Assembly (NCBI GenBank): GCA_029204225.1
Contig: CM055098.1
Location: 17,701,303 to 17,765,302 of the forward strand
DNA: 64,000 nucleotides
Direction of reading: 5' to 3'
Source: Diphasiastrum complanatum
Lineage: Eukaryota > Streptophyta > Lycopodiopsida > Lycopodiales > Lycopodiaceae
Position numbers and translations under genes: made by a program
The notes under the pieces: model-generated
Seen by the model: the letters and a program-made list of their open reading frames with translations, nothing else
What the model was told of the DNA's origin: nothing
Databases searched by the model: none
Shown here: piece after piece, positions 59,201 to 62,769 of the stretch
Layout of the letters: every line of letters begins with the position of its first letter
How positions within the stretch are numbered: position 1 is the first letter of the stretch

Positions 59201-60177
59201 GAATTTGCAGTCTTTACTTGGCTCGAGGCTCATTGGAGTAACGCATGAGTGCTGGAATTAATCGTCGAGTATTCAAATCACTACAAGTCATCCAAAACTC
59301 CACCGTCTCATATGGATCAAGCATCAGTAAAGCCGGTGCAAATTTGTACTGCAGTGAAAACATCTTGCAAGCTGATCAAAATATCTCAACATACATAAAT
59401 AGCCATAGAAGATAGAGGAAAGTATATCCCTGGAAATGTATCCTGATGTGAAGAATAATACCACCAAAGGAAAGACGTTCTGGTATATGCATATACAAAG
59501 GTCAAGACACATTTTGAAAGGAAATACAGAAAGATGGGTTGGAACAGCTTCACTACAGGAAAGTTATTAAGCATGTCACCTGCAGCTCTGGAGACACATT
59601 ACGTTTCCGAAATACAGCCAAAGCCTTTTTTGCATCCCGTTGCTGGCAAGTCAGAATATAGGATGGTTATTTAAGCTTTGCTTCAATCTATGAAGCAGTC
59701 ATGAATGTCTTGATCCATTCTGAAGCCACGCCTCTCACCTAATGCTAGAAATATATTCAAATCTACCAAACAAAAGTTTATGGTGAAAGATTTTCATATT
59801 TCCTACATATGAAGGAATCCTGTTTTCCATACATATAATTTAAATCATAGTGAAAACTCTAAACTGCATAAAGCTTGAACAAAGGATAAAAGACAGAACT
59901 GGTAGACCTGCATATGATGATGCACCACCATCTCATGCATTAACTACCAACAAACTTATCTACAAAAGTCCATGGTGAGAGTTTTTCATTTCCTGTGTAT
60001 GAATAAATCTTGTGTTCCAAGCATTCATTTTATATGATATTGAAAATCCTTAAACCGCATAAAGCTCGAACAAAGGATAAAAGATAGAACTGGTAGACCT
60101 GAATATAATGATGAATCACCATCTCATGTTGCTCCTTTATGTTGGCGTAATACACAAGCTCTTCAACCCTTCCATAA
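27187..60177 (-). CDS. VPS18: VPS18, HOPS/CORVET core subunit (5' end off window)
   Basis: Vacuolar protein sorting protein 18, a core subunit of the HOPS and CORVET tethering complexes that drive fusion at late endosome and vacuole. Ten minus-strand exons, in transcript order: 60099-60177, 59580-59642, 59218-59348, 58970-59075, 48838-49026, 48148-48375, 28115-28270, 27693-27857, 27455-27583, 27187-27351. All donors and acceptors are GT-AG and the phases agree throughout, giving 367 C-terminal codons of a protein that is close to 1000 residues in Arabidopsis. Content: alpha-solenoid (clathrin-repeat) region, the EICSSLEDYN-type coiled helix, and a C-terminal RING-H2. Introns of 19,877 and 9,943 bases separate the clusters, and both are packed with retrotransposons. 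The gene looks functional, with no stop in any exon. Confidence 0.93.
29525..30020. repeat. Irregular ACAGAT(GAT) tandem array, interrupted
   Basis: Repeated GATTTCACAGATGATACAGAT-like units run from about 29525 to 29690 and again from 29936 to 30020. The two halves are separated by a GC-rich block. The units are short (6-9 bases) and irregular. Confidence 0.85.
29700..29935. mobile_element. GC-rich GGACGCG island inside the array (nested element?)
   Basis: This block is far richer in GC than its surroundings apart from an internal A/T run at 29791-29851. Both flanks carry GGACGCG and GTCCGG words in opposite orientation, so the block is roughly symmetrical. It splits the ACAGAT array. I infer a small nested inverted-repeat element, probably also hAT-like (right end GGTGGCGGATCC on the other strand). 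No target duplication could be seen within the repetitive host. Confidence 0.5.
30290..30690 (+). pseudogene. DRM-type cytosine methyltransferase fragment
   Basis: Three frames together spell a decayed plant DRM (domains rearranged methyltransferase) catalytic segment. It runs IFSRAGGMEELGIHLR, VVSAEINHNNKVLVESWW, QLDNTRDLTSDVLQNL, DIGEFDLVIGGSPCYNLSGS with NKVIRVGL after it, and SSLLFEFTRVLED. GGSPC is the catalytic cysteine motif of cytosine-5 methyltransferases, and the order matches DRM1/2. Stops and frameshifts break it, so it is not expressed as an enzyme. It lies on the strand opposite to the surrounding VPS18 intron and begins about 80 bases from the hAT element. It could be a retrocopy or a transposon-captured gene piece. 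Confidence 0.85.
30691..31678. other. Intronic sequence, no gene; small minisatellite
   Basis: Nothing coding was recognised. A tandem repeat of about 36-base units containing GGGTACAATG and GATTGGTGATTGG occupies roughly 31387-31515 (three units). Confidence 0.6.
31387..31515. repeat. Minisatellite, about 36-bp unit
   Basis: Three diverged units carrying GGGTACAATGTTGAAAATG and GATTGGTGATTGGT words. This is intronic. Confidence 0.8.
31679..32159 (-). mobile_element. LTR-like copy of the family at 45241-45707
   Basis: It is shaped like the LTR at 45.2-45.7 kb and shares interspersed words with it in the same orientation: TGTAA at one end, AAAACCACCCAACC near the start, AGGCGTAACCAATAAT near the end, and CCTAACA at the other end. 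The two are strongly diverged. It may be the 3' LTR of the same old minus-strand element or a separate solo LTR; the flanking 5-mers do not match. Confidence 0.5.
32185..32245. repeat. (CT)n microsatellite
   Basis: About 30 CT units stand immediately before the LINE remnant. They generate artificial Ser-Leu and Arg-Glu frames on the two strands. Confidence 0.95.
32262..33520 (+). pseudogene. LINE remnant: endonuclease and start of RT
   Basis: Several frames spell a jockey/R1-like LINE. The AP-endonuclease portion reads NLLFFMETHESQKRG, YRWDSVYRLE and LTGDFNAR (near 32895). A linker shared with the LINE at 56.6 kb contains FIPRAPPPLLDA-type wording. The beginning of the reverse transcriptase reads FTLDMVLAAIKRMKSHKARD and IIHPIHKNGDPMVPGNY. 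Frameshifts and deletions are frequent. It is cut off at 33520 by the insertion of the Copia element at 33526, and no LINE continuation was recognised beyond 41809. Confidence 0.75.
33526..34207 (+). mobile_element. Copia element 3, 5' LTR
   Basis: 682 bases, TGTTAA..TTTACA. It contains a TATA box (TATATATAGG at 33864-33873) and, downstream of it, the perfect palindrome TTCACACGTGTGAA (34038-34051) with a G-box core. It is followed directly by the primer site. Confidence 0.95.
33864..33873 (+). promoter_or_regulatory. LTR TATA box
   Basis: TATATATAGG stands about 340 bases into the 682-base LTR, a reasonable place for the U3 promoter. The identical box is in the 3' LTR at 41461-41470. Assignment as a promoter is inference. 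Confidence 0.55.
34208..34220 (+). other. Primer-binding site of Copia element 3
   Basis: TGGTATCAGAGCC directly after the LTR is a perfect initiator-Met primer site. Confidence 0.95.
35007..35864 (+). CDS. Copia element 3 Gag (interrupted by nested Gypsy)
   Basis: A single intact frame of about 286 codons up to the nested insertion. It starts MASINAYLLDTNERLNKTNY with SIWKVRMKSIM after it. The capsid-like region continues through QKKGESAHTFVLRVKELNKEL and EELQGTLMAEESRR to a lysine/glycine/serine basic tract. A CCHC zinc knuckle (CYYCSKMGHYASEC) is at about 35769-35812. Gag would normally run on into protease; here the chromovirus enters at 35865 within KEEE codons, and the frame resumes at 39878 with KEEESSHEDS. 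Gag without an internal stop fits the young LTRs. Confidence 0.9.
36234..37625 (-). CDS. Gypsy integrase with chromodomain
   Basis: An open frame of 463 codons. The N-terminal H-H-C-C zinc finger is HDNPSAGHPGIQKTYELL followed by CQKC. The DDE core shows MDFIVGLP, then IVSDRGSKFTGNFW, then TDGQTERVNQ, so all three acidic residues are present. The GPY-like region reads PRYCGPFTISRRLGEVTYEL. A C-terminal chromodomain (YREYLVKWNDQPVENATWE) places it among chromoviruses, whose chromodomains guide integration to heterochromatin. An in-frame methionine is shown as the start, but the natural product would be part of a polyprotein. The frame is broken from the RNase H upstream near 37.63-37.79 kb. 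Confidence 0.92.
   Translation of the reverse strand: MVEGQLTQGFKWKQNSIQDEYLLYRDRVCVPNSEDYRQQVLYECHDNPSAGHPGIQKTYELLRRQFFWPSMKKDVHQYVTSCQKCQVNKAERLKAGGLLHPLKIPAGKWESISMDFIVGLPKTQKGNDAIWVTVDRLTKMAHFIPTTVRALELARLFVDGLFKLYGLPSGIVSDRGSKFTGNFWRAVFHHLHTKLNMSTTDHPQTDGQTERVNQVLEDMLRAYVSKKQTNWEEYLSILEFAYNSTKHSATGYSPFMLMYGFQPRSPTTVGFKQEKVEAARNFLEDLNQMIEHAKRSIRQSQDRARHYADPHKRDVQFSTGEKVYLRVPVDSKTLKSGVCAKLSPRYCGPFTISRRLGEVTYELELPHSSKVFPVFHVSQLRKALTRSDNLVGDNILVLPSDPQQPPHEPEEILDSRETQTRHTLYREYLVKWNDQPVENATWERGSVLRKIFPDFVLEDQDGS
37791..38747 (-). CDS. Gypsy gag N-terminus fused in frame to RNase H
   Basis: A 318-codon open frame. Residues 1 to about 145 are the gag head: acidic, with a helical stretch VTKEQFLQLVTEVDELKLAL, then HPSVFKDLKPPTFNGEEKDR. 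From about residue 150 the sequence jumps to the RNase H region (ALATAPDLKVVDPNQPFVVE with TDASDFAVGAVLTQ after it, then YEKELFSIVHALKTWRHYL, TDHESLRYL, VADALSRMP). The deletion removes the gag core, zinc knuckle, protease and all of RT yet keeps the frame. The product would be a Gag-RNase H chimera that cannot reverse transcribe. The RNase H keeps the DAS and TDHESL motifs. Confidence 0.9.
   Translation of the reverse strand: MTTPQGPDQPQERGFDELETEALAYRKGKEPMEVEEQEQFAEELDELVTKEQFLQLVTEVDELKLALANFKSSVDDSFAELKSLILSFAKGSLPSTSQLSPSPLPSVSGETLRSHPSVFKDLKPPTFNGEEKDRNADILQTFLSKWKNIHALKTALATAPDLKVVDPNQPFVVETDASDFAVGAVLTQGGRPVAFESKKLEPAQTRYSAYEKELFSIVHALKTWRHYLYGANFEVLTDHESLRYLCNQPELRGRKACWAELMQEFDMSIRYRRGKFNTVADALSRMPMINELSFTQIRNELLESLRGKCQHDAFFSII
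39878..41108 (+). pseudogene. Copia element 3 protease/pre-integrase joined to RNase H
   Basis: The frame continues from gag with KEEESSHEDSLMM. The protease WWIDSGASSHMTS (DSG catalytic) follows. One frameshift near 40080 leads to VLYIPTITKNLLSVGQM, LWHKRLGHVNSGSMEAMI (the HHCC pre-integrase finger, with CEACVLSKAHK) and HSDVHIASTKSNGGSSMFLTF with DDYSRYCWVF. At about 40690 the integrase core breaks off and RNase H begins: VVSWLSKKQETISLSSTEAE, HARSKHIEICPHFVREMV, VADLLTKPLQ, then the stop. The rest of integrase and all RT are absent. The polypurine tract AGTGAGGAGGAG precedes the 3' LTR. Confidence 0.9.
41123..41804 (+). mobile_element. Copia element 3, 3' LTR
   Basis: 682 bases, nearly identical to the 5' LTR, with the same TATA box (41461-41470) and G-box palindrome (41635-41648). 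It is followed by the CTCCA target duplication. Confidence 0.95.
41810..41966 (-). pseudogene. hAT-like transposase fragment (tentative)
   Basis: A minus-strand frame reads MQRVYHKMEEFMQIWEARW followed by DYFHRPIHVIAHMLYP. This resembles the W-x(n)-HRPLHAAGYFLNP segment of plant hAT-type, ribonuclease-H-fold transposase proteins. Only about 50 residues are visible and the terminal C domain is not present. It directly abuts the target site of Copia element 3. Confidence 0.45.
41967..45240 (-). other. Long non-coding leader of an LTR element
   Basis: Over 3 kb of AT-rich, C-poor sequence without a credible frame; the longest, 131 codons at 44054-44449, has no family look. At its right end (45220-45239) is a minus-strand primer site TTGGTATCAGAGGCC beside the LTR at 45241. 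The stretch is therefore best read as the untranslated leader of a minus-strand element, or as a LARD-like non-coding element. There are repeated ATGATTCGTCAATCATAA words near 42870-42930. Confidence 0.5.
45241..45707 (-). mobile_element. 5' LTR of a minus-strand element with primer site
   Basis: In element orientation it begins TGTTATGGCC and ends GGTCTTTACA, 467 bases. It is followed after one base by TGGTATCAGAGGCCGG, an initiator-Met-like primer site. A diverged relative in the same orientation is at 31679-32159. The following bases CTATG are not repeated next to that relative. Confidence 0.65.
45993..47645 (+). pseudogene. Gypsy gag-protease-RT start, decayed
   Basis: Same family as 50.25-51.86 kb. 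The gag start is MASSAPSLSEIPQASMDDVV with RLDDISTHLATYQSLIDNSL and HGPGKTPM. Later come FQHDLGHAMIDPRSF and YIDHFMELSYLFLDLHAELI, then a serine/proline-rich hinge. A protease-region piece reads IPMENYNLILGADWFASL. The RT entry is VFSNPKSLPPLHDVNHHIDL. There are many frameshifts and stops. It ends near 47.64 kb without an LTR. It lies on the strand opposite to VPS18. Confidence 0.8.
47646..48147. other. Intronic, nothing recognised
   Basis: AT-rich sequence up to the VPS18 splice donor at 48146-48147 (minus strand, AAG|GTAAAA). Confidence 0.6.
48148..49026 (-). CDS. VPS18: VPS18 exons: alpha-solenoid part
   Basis: Two exons separated by a normal 462-base intron. 48838-49026 encodes EDESALLRFLETKYGKGRP through DYFYDPKYALRLCLEE to MHEEAVALALW. 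48148-48375 encodes VDPELAKIEADKVEDD through RKAIAFLKETDGLLKIEDIL to DFTLIDDFK. Both junctions are in phase 0. This is the most conserved part of plant VPS18 (solenoid, just before the C-terminal helix and RING). A normal-size intron here, against 20 kb and 10 kb on either side, shows that the expansion is local. Confidence 0.93.
50252..51855 (-). pseudogene. Gypsy gag-protease frame with two in-frame stops
   Basis: One continuous frame starts at MAHSPTPSETTQETLSD (51855). A TAG at 51802-51804 and another at 50452-50454 interrupt it; otherwise it is intact for about 530 codons. Gag: SYSGSSDGNLLENWF-type wording, RAATWWRVYRADP, DLRHAMIDPQW, YTDQFMELSYLFTDL, LASTLQHKY, a Ser/Pro-rich hinge and the CCHC knuckle CFRCKSLDHFARDC. 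Protease: REYIALVDIGSTHSFISSY, where the usual D-S/T-G is D-I-G, then YDLILGADWFASLGVVTLDL. The coding sequence runs straight into the LTR at 50251, marking the deletion point. Confidence 0.9.
52528..53030 (-). mobile_element. Gypsy 5' LTR
   Basis: Positions 52528-52908 repeat 49877-50251 almost exactly, including GGGCCC and the CCATATAGT words. The part beyond 52908 is LTR sequence lost from the other copy. The outer boundary lies somewhere between about 52990 and 53131, where the Copia LTR begins. Confidence 0.8.
53132..53767 (+). mobile_element. Copia element 4, 5' LTR
   Basis: 636 bases, TGTGAAAACTAGC..TATTTCACA, followed at 53768 by the primer site TGGTATCAAAGC. It begins in the style of element 2's LTR (TGTGAAAA..CTAG..TTGAGGCCTAAA) but is otherwise a different sequence. 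The matching 3' LTR was not found, so the element is truncated on its right. Confidence 0.85.
53768..53779 (+). other. Primer-binding site of Copia element 4
   Basis: TGGTATCAAAGC, one base different from the standard initiator-Met site, stands directly after the LTR. Confidence 0.85.
54547..55160 (+). pseudogene. Copia element 4 gag head plus piece of the unassigned ORF
   Basis: The gag head MANQGGFLLEGNDRLNASNY with SIGKVRMEPLLTMNDLMDIV is cut after about 58 codons (near 54720). A region with short open frames follows. At about 55020-55130 the wording IRFDTHLHLFYFMLEEDHSI with YLIFYGDMDFT clearly matches IRFDTQLHLLYFMLDRIVEI with YLLVYDGNIVFT of element 2 (20.78-20.87 kb). Protease, integrase and RT are absent. 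The element is related to element 2 in coding content despite a mostly different LTR. Confidence 0.8.
55212..56250 (+). pseudogene. Gypsy-type gag fragment with its primer site
   Basis: A primer-like TGGTATCAAAGCAG at 55212-55225 is followed by a leader and a gag start MASASNTSQDSRRLDTVCSK with VDAIEEILKLILEQLK. After a frameshift comes the retrotransposon gag core: ETEMIVEATYRFQESAQRWW, RNMEKDDLVPTTWEASWQMF, QDYANKYREALLCIPQ, FVEGLRESIRPFVQ. A stop at 56113 precedes a short basic, glycine-rich tail. This is the Retrotrans_gag domain (xxFxxSAxxWW). The element breaks off near 56.25 kb, where LINE sequence starts. Confidence 0.8.
56255..58150 (+). pseudogene. LINE remnant with reverse transcriptase (YAND)
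   Basis: The endonuclease-RT linker reads RPPWFDNECRSLHLHVVHGR at about 56395. The RT reads SLSPTLFGLYIHELERVIKK, LLYANDVALVSTPREGLQQ and FCSKWGLGVNTTKTKIMVF (56690-56950). The catalytic YADD is YAND here, which by itself would inactivate it. The C-terminal zinc-finger-like FRCPVYYEIRGPYHCLFR is at about 57832-57885. Several frameshifts are present. Same family as the copies at 32.3 and 61.4 kb. Confidence 0.8.
58151..58969. other. Intronic, no gene; possibly an unpaired LTR
   Basis: No coding. The stretch from about 58146 (TGTAACTATGATC) to 58600 has the look of a retroelement LTR, with a TATATGTTG-like segment near 58542, but no partner copy exists in the window. Confidence 0.35.
58970..60177 (-). 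CDS. VPS18: VPS18 exons: upstream solenoid part
   Basis: Four exons: 60099-60177 (YGRVEELVYYANIKEQHEMV and on to IHHYIQ), 59580-59642 (QRDAKKALAVFRKRNVSPEL), 59218-59348 (YKFAPALLMLDPYETVEFW to RYSNEPRA) and 58970-59075 (DEPHEAIKYLEFCIQR to LLLSLYVKQ). Phases 0, 0, 2 and 0 join without a stop and then continue in phase 0 to the exon at 49026 across a 9.9 kb intron. The first exon listed begins in mid-codon, so at least one upstream exon exists. It is not seen before 64000, and the intervening sequence is LINE and Copia. Confidence 0.92.
59760..60130. repeat. VPS18: Tandem duplication across a VPS18 exon-intron boundary
   Basis: Two diverged copies of about 180 bases lie head to tail. The first (about 59760-59945) contains CAAAGGATAAAAGACAG..CTGGTAGACCTG followed by an imperfect copy of the last about 30 bases of the exon that ends at 60099. 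The second (about 59946-60130) includes the real splice donor and the 3' part of the exon. The intron therefore holds a decoy exon end with a donor-like site. Confidence 0.75.
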
Positions 60178-60592
60178 CTGGAAAATGAAACATCAAAAGA
60201 TCAGATCCAGAGGCTTACTCCATAAAGCCCACACGTCTACAACATCAAGAATCACTAAAAAAAAACTGAGCTTTCTACTACATGAAGATGAGACGTCAGA
60301 GATGAAGCAATGCTCATTGGTCATGTACAAATAACTTGCTTAAGAGATCCAGAATGATGTACATAACATAGGAGTATTCGTGCATATGGACATACAGAGA
60401 ATAATCTCCCAGCTATACTACAGCAAGTGCTTGTTTAATTTCACTGAATCGCGATTCGATGCTGATCAAATCGCGAATTTGATGCAATCTGATTCGGCTG
60501 ATTAGAATCTCCGAATCGGATTTCCCTGGAAAAAAAAAAATTTCTCACAGGGACCTGATTACCTTTTTGTTCTTCGTTGTGAGGAAGCAATG

Positions 60593-60593
<1 letters not shown>

Positions 60594-60656
<63 letters not shown>
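60594..60656. repeat. Compound (GT)n(GA)n microsatellite
   Basis: About 17 GT units are followed by about 13 GA units. It lies exactly where the 3' end of the minus-strand LINE stops, and in LINE orientation it reads as a CT/AC-rich tail. Confidence 0.9.
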
Positions 60657-60659
<3 letters not shown>

Positions 60660-60661
<2 letters not shown>

Positions 60662-62338
60662 AAAGAAAGAAAGCTGTATTAATGTCTTTTCCATGCCAAA
60701 AGGCATATAAGACAAAAAAATAACATGTCAAGTATGTGGTAACCATGAGAACGTCTAAAACGTCTCCAAAACTGCAATAAAGAAAACATCTAGTACAAAC
60801 TAAGATAAATACATGAATGTGCCTGTGCATAATAGTCATATGTATCCATGTTAAGATGTCGGCTATGTGCTAACGTTGTAGAAGAATGTAATGGGAGCTG
60901 TAACATGAGGAAGCGCTGGAGCCCGCTGACGTCGTCTATGAGCATGAGCATGTATAGTGCATCTCTGTGTGGGAGGTCTGGTGTGGCGTGTAACTCTCAT
61001 GGTCGCCTAAGGCTGGGTGGTGCGTCATCTCTGAGTCCTAGGTCTGGGAATGTCGTCGCAATCGCTGTCAGTCATGTCTGCATCAGGGCGTGATCTCCTT
61101 CGAGAGAAGAAGGATGTAATCTAAGACTGTGTGTCAGGATAGGTATGCTGAGCTGTCTAACATAGGTCCTGACGCAGGAGGGACATCTCACGTATCATAA
61201 GTGCCACACATCAGGGGTCCTCATATGAGACAAGGGACCGCAGTGTAACTGGTGTTTGACGAAAAAGGCAATGATATCTCCCTCTGATCTCATAGTAGAC
61301 TGGACATGTGAATAGGAAATGCTCCTCTCGTGAGGTACCCTGGAAGCGCCCAGTCTCAATCGCCAACTGGTGTGAAGACACTTGGAACTAGCCCAGCAGA
61401 AACCGAAGCCCGTGAGATAGTCATGAGAAGATGGCAGATAGCTGTATAGGTGGAACTGCGAACTCTATCAGTATAATCTGATGTGGGACAGATGGTTTGG
61501 CCCGCATCATCCGAGATACCATGAGAACCTACAGTCGTAAAATACTGGTCCAATCAGATGATGTAAGACCCGTACACCATACCTCTGCTGCATATAGGGC
61601 TATAACGAGAGTATCAAAAAGCTGACATTTCCTCGGGTCATCTCGAATAAACCGTCTCAAACAGAAACGCTCTAACTGGACAAGGGAGGCGTGACGGACG
61701 GACGGAAGTTGCCTATCACATGCCAAAGATAGGGCCTGTGAAAAGCACGCCAAGGTAAGTGTAAGAAGATACAACCTCCAAGGGCTGCCTATCAAAGATG
61801 AGTTCCTGGTGCTGCATAAAAGCTCTCGATGTGTTGAAAACCATAACTATGGTTTTCAATATGTTAACCCCCAATCCCCATCCCCATCTACTGCAGAAGG
61901 CATGAAGACTGTCTAGTTGTTGCTGTAATCCCTCTCTGGTAGAAGATAGGAGAACCACGTCATCTGCATATAAAATTATAGCAATCAAGATGTTCCCAAG
62001 CCTACAACCTATGCCACCACATCCCTCAATAACTCTCTCAAGCTCGTCAATATATAGCCCAAACAGGGTTGGGGATAGAGAACAACCCTGTTTCACGCCA
62101 CAAATATGATCAGAGGTGCCGGTGTCACTCCGAAAACAGCCCAGGACTCTCTCATATAGTGCCATCATTGCCAAGATCATGTCAGTAGAAAAACCAAGAT
62201 CACGTAGATGTTGAATGAGAAGGGATCGTGGAACAGAGTCGAAGGCTTTCCTGAAGTCAACAAAACAACAATAGACCAGCTCTCTCCTGTGTCTAGCCTC
62301 CTCAATAATGGCCCGAAAGGTGAAGATATGATCAAGGT
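60660..62338 (-). pseudogene. LINE, RT to 3' end
   Basis: Read from 62338 leftward: FTFRAIIEEARHRRELVYCC with FVDFRKAFDSVPRSLL, DMILAMMALYERVLGCFRS, GVKQGCSLSPTLFGLYIDEL, ILYADDVVLLSSTREGLQQQ (catalytic YADD intact, near 61965) and SYTYLGVLFTG. Then frameshifted C-terminal sequence follows with ASLVQLERFCLRRFIRDD and a zinc-finger-like FTCPVYYEIRGRYHCLFR near 61290. A 3' UTR runs to about 60669. It is 5'-truncated before the endonuclease, and breaks in the C-terminal part make it defective. Confidence 0.85.
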
Positions 62339-62340
62339 TG

Positions 62341-62435
62341 CATCGAATCGCGGTTCGAACCGCCTTTTACGGTTCGAACCATCGAATCGTTCGGACCCGG
62401 TTCGAACCGTTCGAATCGTTCGAACCGTCTGGCCC
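62341..62435. repeat. TTCGAACCG palindromic-word cluster
   Basis: Within 95 bases there are at least five TTCGAACC or GGTTCGAA words, with CGAATCG words between them, many in opposite orientations. It looks like the subterminal region of one of the hAT-type elements here (compare 22.5-23.6 and 29.4-30.2 kb) but with a different word. Ends and target duplication were not found. Confidence 0.6.
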
Positions 62436-62498
62436 TAAAACGATTCCATCGGCCCTCGGGATTCTGTTCGCGCCCGAGAGAAGAAGAAGAAGATAGCT

Positions 62499-62765
62499 TA
62501 GTTAATGTCTTTTCCATGCCAAAAGGCATATAAGACAAAAGTAGTACATGTCAAGTATGTGGTAACTAGGAGAGCGTCTAAAGCATTTCCAATGCTGTAA
62601 TAAAGAAAAAAAACATCTGGTACAGGCTAAGATAAATACATAAATGAAAAAGCCTGTGCATGAAAATCATATGTATCCATGTCAAGAAGTCAGGGCTGTG
62701 CTGATGTTGTAGAAGGATGTAATGCAAGCTGTAACATCAGTAAGCATTGGAACATGCTGGCGTCG
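62499..62765 (-). mobile_element. Second copy of the LINE 3' UTR
   Basis: It is a direct repeat of 60669-60935: both contain TTCCATGCCAAAAGGCATAT, GTCAAGTATGTGGTAAC and ATATGTATCCATGT, with small indels. Its tail in LINE orientation is TTC-rich where the first copy has CT/AC. It is severely 5'-truncated and abuts Copia coding sequence at about 62770. Confidence 0.85.
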
Positions 62766-62769
62766 TCGA

